DNA of 64,000 nt, taken from assembly GCF_963674635.1 (NCBI RefSeq), contig NZ_OY771475.1:3410001-3474000 (forward strand), in the 5' to 3' direction. Shown here one piece after another: positions 8,771-16,722 of this stretch. The DNA is from Breoghania sp. (GTDB taxonomy: Bacteria > Pseudomonadota > Alphaproteobacteria > Rhizobiales > Stappiaceae). How positions within the stretch are numbered: position 1 is the stretch's first letter; each line of letters opens with the position of its first letter. Made by a program: the position numbers and the translations under genes. The notes under the pieces were generated by a model, which saw nothing but the letters and a program-made list of their open reading frames with translations, ran no database searches and was not told the DNA's origin.

Positions 8771-9169
8771 CTAGTCGGTTTCCGCGCGCGTCCGGCGAAC
8801 GGCGGTCACCTCGATCTCGATCAGCATTTCCGGTTCAATCATCTCGCACAGGACCATGGTGGCCGCGGGTTGAATTTCCCCGAACGTATCGGCGAGGATC
8901 GGTGCGATCCGTCGCACATGGGCGCGATCGCTGACGTAGTAGCGCACACGCACGACATCGGCGAGTGAGGCGCGCACTTCCGCAAGGGTGCGCGCGATAT
9001 TGGCCAATGCCTTGCGTGTCTGCGTCTCCACCGTGGCCGGCAGGGTGCTTCTCTCATAGTCGTAGCCGGTCGTGCCGGAGACGAAGATCCAGTCTTTCTC
9101 CACCACGGCCCGCGCATAGCCGAACTGGCGCTCGAAGGTGGAATTGGAAGTGACGTGGTGACGGGTCAT
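8771..9169 (-). CDS. RidA (YjgF/UK114) family protein
   Basis: A 132-residue protein of the Rid family. Family members hydrolyse reactive enamine/imine intermediates or have other small-molecule roles. Typical elements are SGTTGYDY (about 31-38), the central helix with TRKALANIARTLAEVRASLADVVRVRYYV, and the C-terminal PAATMVLCEMIEPEMLIEIEVTA. In the canonical enamine deaminase subgroup an Arg sits in the IEAAR(V)-like strand near residue 105; here the corresponding position reads TMVLC, so it probably belongs to another Rid subgroup. Its substrate cannot be told from the sequence. Confidence 0.85.
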   Translation of the reverse strand: MTRHHVTSNSTFERQFGYARAVVEKDWIFVSGTTGYDYERSTLPATVETQTRKALANIARTLAEVRASLADVVRVRYYVSDRAHVRRIAPILADTFGEIQPAATMVLCEMIEPEMLIEIEVTAVRRTRAETD

Positions 9170-9341
9170 GGGAGGGAGGTCCGTTTCTTCACGAGAATGC
9201 CCGTTTTCGGGTCCGGCAGCGGGTGAGGCATGCCGTTGGCGAGGCGGGCAGGTGGCCCCTGATCATTGCGGGTTCCATCGCGGAAGGAAACGGGAAAATT
9301 CTAGGCCCGCGCCTTGCGATGCCGTTGGTCGCAGGGCGGGT

Positions 9342-10565
9342 TTACAGACCGGAAGGCGAGGAGCGGCGGATCAGGAAGCCCAGAATGAGATAGGCGAGGA
9401 TGCCGAGTATCGGCATGGCCGGAGCGACAATGCTCATGGCGAGAACAGGATCGCCAAAGGACGCGCCGATGATGGAGCCGAGAAAGCCGCTGCCGAACTG
9501 GATGAAGCCCATCAACGCCGCCGCAGAGCCTGCAATGCGCGGAAAGGAGGCCATGGCCGCCGTGGTGGCCGCAGGCACGCCCATGGCGATGGAAAAGGTG
9601 AAGATGCCGATCGGCGTCATGACCGTCAGGTAGCGCAAGGTGGGCATGTGCAGCGTGATCGCAAGAAGGCTCATCCCCACGACGATGCCGATCATGGACC
9701 AGGGCAGCAGGCGCTCTGCCGGAAAGTGGCGCAGGAGCCGGGCGGTGAGGATCGTGCCGCAGAAGAAGCAGGCGGATTGAAACATCATGCCGAGGCCGAA
9801 TTGCGTCGGCGTCAGGCCCACATGGTCGATCATCACGAACGGGATGAGGGTCGCCATGGTGTAGATGGTGCCCAGCGAAAAGCCCAGAAAGAGCGCAGGG
9901 CGCATGAAACCCGGCGCGGCAAGCAGGGCCGCATAGGCGCGGACCAGCGGCTTGGGGCGGGCACGTGCGGGGTCTCGGTAGAGGTTGGTTTCCGGCAGCA
10001 GGAACAGCACGGCGGCGCCGAGCGCTATTCCGTAGAGCACCATGAAATAGAAGATTTCCTGCCAGCCAAGGAGGGCCAGGGTAATGCCGCCGATGGTGGG
10101 GGAGACGGCAGGGCCGACCGCCAGCATCATGCTGACGGTGTTGAGGATGCGCGAGGAGGCCTGACCGGCATACTGGTCGCGCACGATGGCGCGTGAAACG
10201 GAAACGCCCACAGCCGCTCCGACGCCTTGAAACAATCGGGCAATGACCAGCCACTCGATGGTTGGCGCCCAGGTCGCCAGAACGGTTGCGCCCAGATAAA
10301 GGGCGAGAAACCATAGCGCCACGGGGCGCCGTCCATAGGCGTCGGTCAGCGGTCCGCAAATGAGCTGTGTGAAGGCGAAGCCTGCGAAATAGGCCGTGAG
10401 CGTCAGTTTGATGACCGCGTCGGTGGTGTGAAAGACATGTGTCAACGTCGGCAGCGCGGGCGTGTAGAGTGCCATGGAAATCGGCCCGATTGCCACGAGA
10501 GCCCCTCCCAGCGCAGAGGTCCGGCGTTCGCTCATCAGCGGACTTGGGACGGGCATTTGCATCAT
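9342..10565 (-). CDS. Bcr/CflA-type MFS multidrug efflux transporter
   Basis: A 407-residue, 12-helix inner-membrane transporter of the drug/proton antiporter DHA1 group. It contains the loop 2-3 motif GPLTDAYGRRPV (about residues 70-81) and a motif-C-like segment RLFQGVGAAVGVSVSRAIVRD (about 110-130), characteristic of Bcr/CflA exporters. The ATG at 10565 overlaps the stop of the upstream marR gene by 4 nt, so the two are translationally coupled. The arrangement strongly suggests that the MarR protein represses its own efflux pump. The exported substrate is unknown. Confidence 0.9.
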   Translation of the reverse strand: MMQMPVPSPLMSERRTSALGGALVAIGPISMALYTPALPTLTHVFHTTDAVIKLTLTAYFAGFAFTQLICGPLTDAYGRRPVALWFLALYLGATVLATWAPTIEWLVIARLFQGVGAAVGVSVSRAIVRDQYAGQASSRILNTVSMMLAVGPAVSPTIGGITLALLGWQEIFYFMVLYGIALGAAVLFLLPETNLYRDPARARPKPLVRAYAALLAAPGFMRPALFLGFSLGTIYTMATLIPFVMIDHVGLTPTQFGLGMMFQSACFFCGTILTARLLRHFPAERLLPWSMIGIVVGMSLLAITLHMPTLRYLTVMTPIGIFTFSIAMGVPAATTAAMASFPRIAGSAAALMGFIQFGSGFLGSIIGASFGDPVLAMSIVAPAMPILGILAYLILGFLIRRSSPSGL

Positions 10566-11053
10566 GCGTCGCTTTCTTTCGCGACGGCGGACGCGTCGGC
10601 GCCGCCGCTCAGGTTTTTCTGCAAGGTTTCCAACAACCGGACTGCCTGCTCGATTTCGGCCTCTGAAAGTCCGGCAACCGCTGTCTTGCGGATCTGTCCG
10701 ACCATGGCGTCGAGCCTGGCGATTGTCGGCGCGGCGGCGGGCGTCGCGGTGATGCGCTTGGCGCGGCGATCCACCGGATCGGTTTCGCGCACGACCAGCC
10801 CCGCCTTTTCCAGTTTGTCGAGGAAGCCAACCAGCGTCATGGGCTCGACGCCGAGATATTCGGCGATCACGCTTTGTCGGCGTCCGGGCAGTCGCCGCAC
10901 GAACGCAAGTGTGCGCGCCTCGCCCAGGGTCAGGCCCAGGCCGGCATCATTCAGCCCTTCCGCAAAGTGCTGGCGGATGAGACGCGCGATGTCGCTGAGC
11001 AGGAAGGTTATGGTCCGGTCGGGAGCCTCGGGGATCATATGGCTTTCGTGCAA
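10562..11053 (-). CDS. MarR-family transcriptional regulator
   Basis: A winged-helix repressor of 158-163 residues. The DNA-binding region is QSVIAEYLGVEPMTLVGFLDKLEKAGLV (helix-turn-helix, about 63-90) followed by the wing ETDPVDRRAKRITATP. Flanking helices form the usual dimer interface. The longest reading starts at TTG 11053; an ATG at 11038 (protein starting MIPEAP) is an equally plausible start because neither has a strong ribosome-binding site. It is the first gene of an operon with the overlapping MFS exporter. Palindromic AT-rich sequence immediately upstream is the probable autoregulatory operator. Confidence 0.9.
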   Translation of the reverse strand: MHESHMIPEAPDRTITFLLSDIARLIRQHFAEGLNDAGLGLTLGEARTLAFVRRLPGRRQSVIAEYLGVEPMTLVGFLDKLEKAGLVVRETDPVDRRAKRITATPAAAPTIARLDAMVGQIRKTAVAGLSEAEIEQAVRLLETLQKNLSGGADASAVAKESDA

Positions 11054-11097
11054 TAGGTCATATGTCGCTCATATAATATGAAGGCCTTATTACCTAT
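11053..11097 (-). promoter_or_regulatory. Candidate MarR operator and promoter of the marR-MFS operon
   Basis: The 45 bp upstream of marR is AT-rich in a GC-rich background. It contains ATAGGT (11053-11058) with its reverse complement ACCTAT (11092-11097), the palindrome CATATG (11059-11064), the hyphenated palindrome CATAT-A-ATATG (11070-11080) and AAGGCCTT (11081-11088). The -10-like TATTAT and TATATG hexamers fall inside these repeats on the minus strand. Nested palindromes over a promoter next to a MarR gene are the usual layout for autorepression. The assignment is inference from position and symmetry. Confidence 0.5.
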
Positions 11098-11146
11098 CGG
11101 TGCGGCACCCTGTGGTCAAGCTGCACACTGATATGCGCGCAGTGCG

Positions 11147-11175
11147 TTGCACAAACCAGCCAATTGCCTTATATA
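11147..11175 (+). promoter_or_regulatory. Predicted sigma-70 promoter of typA
   Basis: A TTGCAC hexamer (11147-11152) and TATATA (11170-11175) are separated by exactly 17 bp. They lie about 100 bp before the typA start on the coding strand. This would start transcription near 11182 and give a leader of roughly 90 nt containing two GC-rich hairpins. Hexamer quality is moderate, and no experiment supports it. Confidence 0.5.
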
Positions 11176-11194
11176 CCCGGCCAATCGCAACAAC

Positions 11195-11263
11195 GGCCCG
11201 GGTGGGCCTGCCGCTTTGAGCGTGCAACGAACCGCGGGCCCGATGGGCGCGCGGTGCTTTTTT
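11195..11263 (+). terminator. Two-hairpin typA leader ending in a terminator-like stem and U-tract
   Basis: Hairpin 1 pairs GGCCC (11195-11199) with GGGCC (11204-11208). Hairpin 2 pairs ACCGCG (11231-11236) with CGCGGT (11250-11255), and inside it GCCC (11238-11241) with GGGC (11245-11248). It is followed by six T (11258-11263). The typA start codon lies only 10 nt after the U-tract, so this is an intrinsic-terminator shape inside the gene's own leader. The GGCCC/GGGCC-type segments of both hairpins could pair with each other, which would permit an alternative fold. Confidence 0.6.
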
Positions 11264-11273
11264 GGATGGGTAC

Positions 11274-13097
11274 ATGAAACTGCGCAATATCGCCATCATC
11301 GCGCACGTCGACCATGGCAAGACTACTCTGATCGACGTTCTGCTCAAGCAATCCGGTTCTTTCCGCGAAAACCAGCGGACGGAAGAGCGGATGATGGATT
11401 CCAACGACCTGGAGCGTGAGCGCGGCATCACCATCCTTGCGAAGGTGACATCGCTGATGTGGAACGACACCCGCATCAACATCGTCGACACGCCGGGCCA
11501 CGCCGATTTCGGCGGCGAGGTGGAACGCATCCTGCACATGGTTGACGGCGTGATCATTCTGGTCGACGCATCGGAAGGCCCGATGCCGCAGACCAAGTTC
11601 GTTCTCGCCAAGGCTCTGAAGCTGGGCCTGAAGCCGATTGTGGCGATCAACAAGATCGACAAGCCGGACCAGCGCGCAGAAGAGGTGCTGGACGAGATCT
11701 TCGACCTGTTCGCCGCGCTGGACGCGAATGAGGAGCAGCTCGACTTCCCGGTTCTTTACGGTTCGGCCAAGCAGGGCTGGATGTCGCTGGAGACGGAGAA
11801 GCCGGCCGAGCCCTCCATGGCGCCGCTGTTCGATATGGTGCTGGACCGCGTCGCGCCGCCGGCTGCGGAGGACGGATCGTTCCGCATGCTCGTGACGACC
11901 ATTCAGCCGAACCAGTTTCTCGGCCGCATCCTGACCGGTCGCGTCGTGTCGGGAACGGCCGTGCCGAACATGGCGATCAAGGCCTTGTCGATGGACGGCA
12001 AGACCGTCGAGACCGGGCGCATCTCCAAGGTGCTTTCGTTCCGTGGTCTGGAGCGCGAGGCGGTGGACAAGGCGGAAGCCGGCGACATCATCTCCATCGC
12101 CGGCATGCAGACCGCGACGGTTGCGGACACGCTGTGCGCACCCGATGTCACCGAGCCCCTCAAGGCCCAGCCGATCGATCCGCCGACCCTGTCGATGACG
12201 TTCCGCGTCAACAATGGTCCTCTTGCGGGCAATGATGGCGACAAGGTGCAAAGCCGCGTCATCCGTGAACGCCTGCTGGCGGAGGCGGAAGGCAACGTCG
12301 CACTCAAGATCGAGGATTCCAACGAGGCGGATGCCTTCATCGTGTCGGGGCGTGGTGAGCTTCAGCTCGCCATCCTGATCGAGAATATGCGCCGCGAGGG
12401 ATTCGAGCTCTGCGTCGGTCGTCCGCGCGTGGTTTACCAGCAAGACGAGGCCGGCAACACGCTGGAGCCGATCGAAGAGGTCATCATCGACGTCGACGAG
12501 GAGTTTTCCGGCGCGGTCGTGCAGAAGCTCTCCGAGCGCAAGGCCGATCTCATCGAGATGCGTCCCTCGGGCGGCGATCGCACCCGTCTCGTCTTCCATG
12601 CGCCGACGCGCGGCCTTATCGGCTACCAGTCGGAGCTCTTGTCGGACACCCGCGGCACGGCGATCTTCAACCGCCTCTTCCACGGGTACGCGCCTTACAA
12701 AGGCGATATTCCGAGCCGCAACACCGGCGTTCTGATTTCCAATTCCAACGGCGAATCGGTCGCGTTCGCGCTGTTCAACCTTGAAGACCGCGGTCCGATG
12801 CTGATCGATGCCGGCGTCAAGGTCTATGAAGGCATGATCATCGGTGAACACACCCGCGGTAACGACCTTGAGGTCAATCCGATCAAGGGCAAGCAGCTCA
12901 CCAACATGCGTGCGTCCGGCAAGGACGAGGCGGTGAAACTGACAACCCCGATCCGGCTTTCGCTGGAAGCGGCGCTGTCCTACATCGCCGATGACGAACT
13001 GGTGGAAGTGACGCCGAAGACCATCCGTCTGCGCAAGGCGATCCTCGATCCCAATGACCGCAAGAAGGCCGCGCGCGCGAAGAAGGCTGCGGCCTGA
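11274..13097 (+). CDS. typA: Translational GTPase TypA/BipA
   Basis: Ribosome-associated GTPase of the elongation-factor family, implicated in ribosome assembly and stress or cold adaptation. The 607 residues show all G motifs: HVDHGKTTL (G1, about 12-20), the switch I region with DSNDLERERGITI, DTPGHADFGGEV (G3, about 70) and NKID (G4, about 125). Domain order follows EF-G-like domains I, II, III and V, then the TypA-specific C-terminus ending in a Lys/Ala-rich tail. The ATG at 11274 (MKLRNIAII) is the conserved start. It follows a structured leader. Confidence 0.97.
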   Translation: MKLRNIAIIAHVDHGKTTLIDVLLKQSGSFRENQRTEERMMDSNDLERERGITILAKVTSLMWNDTRINIVDTPGHADFGGEVERILHMVDGVIILVDASEGPMPQTKFVLAKALKLGLKPIVAINKIDKPDQRAEEVLDEIFDLFAALDANEEQLDFPVLYGSAKQGWMSLETEKPAEPSMAPLFDMVLDRVAPPAAEDGSFRMLVTTIQPNQFLGRILTGRVVSGTAVPNMAIKALSMDGKTVETGRISKVLSFRGLEREAVDKAEAGDIISIAGMQTATVADTLCAPDVTEPLKAQPIDPPTLSMTFRVNNGPLAGNDGDKVQSRVIRERLLAEAEGNVALKIEDSNEADAFIVSGRGELQLAILIENMRREGFELCVGRPRVVYQQDEAGNTLEPIEEVIIDVDEEFSGAVVQKLSERKADLIEMRPSGGDRTRLVFHAPTRGLIGYQSELLSDTRGTAIFNRLFHGYAPYKGDIPSRNTGVLISNSNGESVAFALFNLEDRGPMLIDAGVKVYEGMIIGEHTRGNDLEVNPIKGKQLTNMRASGKDEAVKLTTPIRLSLEAALSYIADDELVEVTPKTIRLRKAILDPNDRKKAARAKKAAA

Positions 13098-13341
13098 TCC
13101 AGGCGCCGATCCCGCACTCATGGTTTGCCCACGGTCCGCAATTGACGGGCCGTGGGGGCCATTCCGATTATCCGCCGGCATGGATCCGGCGGTTCGGTTT
13201 TGCTCCTCCCCATCTTCCCTCATGCGCAGGCCGGGCCCGTCCCGCAGTCGCGCGAAGCTGATCCTTTTTAGGGCAAGCCGTCTTGTCTGACAGGTCGATT
13301 GGGGAAGGTGCCGAGGAGCGTTCGGGAGCCATGACACGAAA

Positions 13342-13367
13342 CAAGGAGGAGGTTCCCCTCCTCCTTG
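13342..13367. repeat. Perfect 11-bp hairpin with Shine-Dalgarno / anti-Shine-Dalgarno arms
   Basis: CAAGGAGGAGG (13342-13352), loop TTCC, then CCTCCTCCTTG (13357-13367). The pairing is perfect with a 4-nt loop. One arm is a super Shine-Dalgarno sequence and the other matches the anti-Shine-Dalgarno end of 16S rRNA. No start codon follows at ribosome-binding distance, and no U-run follows directly, so neither a gene start nor a standard terminator explains it. Confidence 0.6.
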
Positions 13368-13614
13368 CTGAAATGAATTTTCTTAAAATAACTATTTCAA
13401 TGGTTTGGCACGGAAATGCCCGTCGGAAACCGCCGGACAGCTCCTCCCGAGAGCCGAAGTCCCGTCTCAGCATTGCTCCGATCCGTCTCCCAATCCGGAC
13501 GCGGTGTGCTGAGTGCTTTCCAACAGGATGTCAGCATAACATCGTACGTGACGTAACGTCAATCAAGGCGCGCAAAGGCCTGAACCACACGTGATGCGTG
13601 TCAGGCCAGGGGGC

Positions 13615-13645
13615 TTGACCTTCCAGCGACTGGAAGCCCTATCTC
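13615..13645 (+). promoter_or_regulatory. CueR (MerR-type) copper-responsive promoter of copA
   Basis: TTGACC (13615-13620) serves as -35 and TATCTC (13640-13645) as a poor -10, with a 19-bp spacer that is too long for sigma-70 alone. The spacer contains the perfect dyad CTTCCAG-CGA-CTGGAAG (13620-13636). A stretched spacer filled by a CTTCC...GGAAG dyad is the classic MerR/CueR arrangement, known to be activated by Cu(I), and it stands about 43 bp before the copA start. No cueR gene is visible nearby, so the regulator must be encoded elsewhere. Confidence 0.8.
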
Positions 13646-13687
13646 GACCGGGAAGCCGCATTGGGCTGAGCAACCGGACCTATCGCG

Positions 13688-15946
13688 ATGAGTACCCACG
13701 CCGCAGACAAGCCTTCAGGCGCCGAGCCCGGATCCGTCTCCCGCCCGCAGGACTCCCGCTCCGTGCAACTCGATATCACCGGCATGACCTGCGCGGCCTG
13801 CGCGACACGGGTGGAGAAGCTTCTGAGCCGCGTTGCGGGCGTCGATACGGCGAGCGTCAATCTGGCGCTGGAGCGTGCGGATCTGGCCGTCAACGACACT
13901 GTGGCGCTGGAGACGCTGGTCGCGGCGGTGGAGAAGGGGGGCTATCACGCCTATCCGCGCGCCGCCAACGCGGAAAAACGCCGTCAGGAGCGCGAAGAGC
14001 GTGAAGCGGCGGCGCACAGGGAAGAACGCCGCGCTTTCTCGATATTCCTGCTGTCCCTCATTCTCAGTGCACCGCTGGTCGCTCAGATGATCGCCATGAC
14101 GGCCGGGCTTCAGTTCCACCTGACGCCGATGGTCGAGCTGCTTCTGGCCACGCCCGTCCAGATCATCGCGGGCATGCGTTTCTATCGTGGAGCGTTCAAG
14201 GCGCTCAGGGGCGGCAGTGCAAACATGGATGTGCTGGTGGCCCTCGGCACCTCCGCCGCCTTCTTCTATTCGCTCTATCATGTGATCACGATGGGACCTG
14301 CAGCTACCGGGCATCTCTATTTCGAGGCATCCGCCGTCATCCTGACGTTGATTGTTTTCGGCAAGCTGCTGGAAGCCCGCGCGCGGCGGTCCACCACCGC
14401 GGCGGTGCGCTCGCTGATGGCCTTGCGACCGGACAGCGCCACCCGGCTGACCGCCACCGGCAGCGAGGTCGTGCCGGTGTCCGCGTTGCGGGTCGGCGAT
14501 CTGGTTCTGGTCAAACCGGGTGAAAAGGTCCCGGTGGATGGCGTGATCCGCGAGGGGGCGAGCGAGATGGACGAGGCGCTCATCACCGGTGAGAGCCTGC
14601 CGGTTCTGCGGTCTGAGGGCGATACCGTCACCGCGGGCACGATCAACGGATCCAGCGCGCTGAGCGTGGAGGCGACGGCTCTTGGCGAGGACACGACCCT
14701 TGCGCGGATCATCCGCCTTGTCGAAAACGCCCAGACCGGAAAGGCTCCGGTGCAGCGGCTGGTGGACAGGGTTTCCGCCATCTTCGTGCCGACTGTCGTC
14801 GCCATCGCGGCGCTGACCTTTGCAGGCTGGATGGTGTTTGACGGCACTTTCGAACATGCCTTGATAGCAGCCGTCTCGGTGCTGGTGATTGCCTGCCCCT
14901 GCGCGCTGGGTCTTGCCACGCCAACGGCGCTGGTGGCGGGAACGGGCGCGGCGGCGCGCTCCGGCATTCTCGTGAAGGACATTCAGGCGCTGGAAGTGGC
15001 CGTCCATGTGGATACGGTTGTCTTCGACAAGACCGGGACGCTGACGGAAGGGCGTCCGCAGGTGACCGATATTCTCGCATTTGATGGCAATTCCGATCGG
15101 CTGCTTCGCATCGCCGCCTCCGCCCAGACGGCCAGCGAGCACCCGCTTGCCGGAGCCATGGTGCGCGCGGCTCAGGAACGCGGTCTGGAGCTGGCCCGTC
15201 CCACGCAGTTCGAAGCGCATACCGGGCGCGGGCTTGTCGCGCACATTGCGGGCCAGAAGGTGATGATCGGCAATGCCGCGCTGCTCGATGAATTCGGGAT
15301 CGATCATTTTACCGCGGACAACATGCGCCGGGATCTGGAGAACAGGGGTCGCACCAGCGTGATGGTGGCCATTGCCGGACGCACCGTCGGCGTGATCGCC
15401 ATGGCAGATCAGCCGCGCGCGGGGGCGAAAGAAGCGATTGAACGGCTCAAGGCGATGGGCATCCGCACGCTGATGCTGACCGGCGACAGCCCGGCCGTGG
15501 CGCGCACCATTGCCGGCGGCCTGGGGCTCGACGATGTGGAAGCAGGCGTTCCGCCCGATGGCAAGGCGGCGCACATCGAGGCCTTGCGCAAGGCGGGCGG
15601 CACGGTGGCCATGGTCGGCGACGGGCTCAATGATGCCCCGGCGCTGGCATCGGCCGATATCGGCATCGCGATGGGGTCGGGCACGGATGTTGCGCTGGAG
15701 ACGGCGGGCATCACGCTGATGCGGTCCGATCCGCGCATGGTTTCAAGCGCGCTGGAGGTTTCCAAGGCGACCGTCGCCAAGATCCGCCAGAACCTCTTCT
15801 GGGCCTTCGTCTACAATGTGGTGGGTATTCCGCTGGCCGCGATCGGACTGTTGTCTCCGGCCATCGCCGGGGCCGCAATGGCGATGAGTTCGGTGTCCGT
15901 TGTCACCAACGCGGGCTTGCTTCGGCGTTGGAAGGCGCGGGTTTGA
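13688..15946 (+). CDS. copA: Copper-exporting P1B-type ATPase
   Basis: Inner-membrane Cu(I) efflux ATPase of 752 residues. There is a single N-terminal heavy-metal-associated domain with GMTCAAC (Cys at about 35 and 38), eight predicted helices with the transport site CPC in ACPCALG (about 402-404), the phosphorylation site DKTGTLTEG (about 447), the ATP-binding HP locus in SEHPLAGAM, and the hinge GDGLNDAPAL. The first 20 residues are polar and not conserved. The ATG at 13688 has only a weak ribosome-binding site. Its promoter is of the CueR type. No copper chaperone or regulator gene adjoins it. Confidence 0.95.
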   Translation: MSTHAADKPSGAEPGSVSRPQDSRSVQLDITGMTCAACATRVEKLLSRVAGVDTASVNLALERADLAVNDTVALETLVAAVEKGGYHAYPRAANAEKRRQEREEREAAAHREERRAFSIFLLSLILSAPLVAQMIAMTAGLQFHLTPMVELLLATPVQIIAGMRFYRGAFKALRGGSANMDVLVALGTSAAFFYSLYHVITMGPAATGHLYFEASAVILTLIVFGKLLEARARRSTTAAVRSLMALRPDSATRLTATGSEVVPVSALRVGDLVLVKPGEKVPVDGVIREGASEMDEALITGESLPVLRSEGDTVTAGTINGSSALSVEATALGEDTTLARIIRLVENAQTGKAPVQRLVDRVSAIFVPTVVAIAALTFAGWMVFDGTFEHALIAAVSVLVIACPCALGLATPTALVAGTGAAARSGILVKDIQALEVAVHVDTVVFDKTGTLTEGRPQVTDILAFDGNSDRLLRIAASAQTASEHPLAGAMVRAAQERGLELARPTQFEAHTGRGLVAHIAGQKVMIGNAALLDEFGIDHFTADNMRRDLENRGRTSVMVAIAGRTVGVIAMADQPRAGAKEAIERLKAMGIRTLMLTGDSPAVARTIAGGLGLDDVEAGVPPDGKAAHIEALRKAGGTVAMVGDGLNDAPALASADIGIAMGSGTDVALETAGITLMRSDPRMVSSALEVSKATVAKIRQNLFWAFVYNVVGIPLAAIGLLSPAIAGAAMAMSSVSVVTNAGLLRRWKARV

Positions 15947-16056
15947 GGCGCGTGCGCCGGGCCTACTGAAGAGATCTCGGCATGTGCTTGTCCGTGAGCA
16001 CGATTTTCGACGCATTCTTGCCTATGATGAGGTCTTCACCAGAAACGGGAGACGCC

Positions 16057-16455
16057 ATGACCCGCACCTATCCGCTTGACGGCGAAATCCTTGGCCCGGA
16101 CGATCCCACGACCCTGCGCGGTCGCGAGAGGCTCGACGGCAAGGCGAAGCGGGTGCGCAAATCGTTCTTCAAGACGGTGCGCAAGGCCCTTGGCCAGATC
16201 CCGTTCATGGAGGATGTGATCGCGGCCTATTACTGCGCCTTCGATCCGAAGACCCCGGTCAAGGTGCGCGCCACGCTGCTGGGCGCGCTGGCCTATTTCG
16301 TTCTGCCGCTCGATGCCGTGCCGGATCTCATCCTCGGCGTCGGCTTTGCGGACGATGCAAGCGTGTTGATGGCTGCCATCGCACTGGTGACCACCTCCAT
16401 CCGCGAGGAACACCGCGTGGCGGCCCGCAAGGTGCTGGCGGAGTTGAGACGCTAG
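16057..16455 (+). CDS. DUF1232 (YkvA-type) protein
   Basis: A 132-residue protein with a DUF1232 domain of unknown function. The signature is in the second half: KVRATLLGALAYFVLPLDAVPDL (about residues 66-88), a hydrophobic helix followed by the conserved P-D-x-x-P-D turn, then a second hydrophobic helix. The ATG at 16057 has GGGAG 5-6 nt upstream; an in-frame upstream ATG adds residues that do not look like the family. It lies 110 bp downstream of copA on the same strand but has no evident link to copper. Confidence 0.82.
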   Translation: MTRTYPLDGEILGPDDPTTLRGRERLDGKAKRVRKSFFKTVRKALGQIPFMEDVIAAYYCAFDPKTPVKVRATLLGALAYFVLPLDAVPDLILGVGFADDASVLMAAIALVTTSIREEHRVAARKVLAELRR

Positions 16456-16495
16456 GCTGCCCGTCTCCTGCGGTCATCCGCAGTCTGTTCGGCCG

Positions 16496-16702
16496 TCAGT
16501 ACTCCCCGAGCTTTATTTCTGGCGAATAGTCCACACCGTCGACTTCCTTCGTCACCGCCTGGCCGCAGATCGTCCGGCCCTTGACCGGATCGAAGGTGAG
16601 GGTCGGGGAGCCGGAGAGCTCCCAGCCCTTGTTCAGTGCCTGCGTGACCCGGTGACAGAAGGCGGAGTCATCCGGGCCGGTGATGAAGCGGTAGAGTTTC
16701 AT
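16496..16702 (-). CDS. DUF1737 small protein
   Basis: A 68-residue protein matching the DUF1737 pattern: it begins MKLYRFITGPDDSAFCHRV, continues with ALNKGWELSGSPTLTFDP and contains a conserved CGQAVTKEV segment. The function of the family is unknown. It starts 20 nt downstream of the CoA-ester lyase gene on the same strand and is probably cotranscribed with it. The start ATG at 16702 is preceded by weak ribosome-binding sequence. Confidence 0.8.
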   Translation of the reverse strand: MKLYRFITGPDDSAFCHRVTQALNKGWELSGSPTLTFDPVKGRTICGQAVTKEVDGVDYSPEIKLGEY

Positions 16703-16722
16703 GATGCGGGTCTGACCTTGTT

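Larger units (their letters stand above)
13098..13687. other. 590-bp gene-free region between typA and copA
   Basis: No convincing gene is present; open frames here are short, lack family resemblance and disagree with local codon bias. It holds three recognisable elements. A stem CCCACGG (13128-13134) / CCGTGGG (13150-13156) just after typA may be a terminator, though it has no U-tract. A perfect 11-bp hairpin lies at 13342-13367. A CueR-type promoter lies at 13615-13645. AT content rises around 13376-13400, immediately after the hairpin. Confidence 0.6.

Noticed and set aside
13168..13473. Minus-strand 101-codon frame in the typA-copA gap
   Set aside because: It crosses the perfect hairpin at 13342-13367, has an Arg/Pro/Ser composition typical of antisense GC-rich DNA, and shows no recognisable motif.
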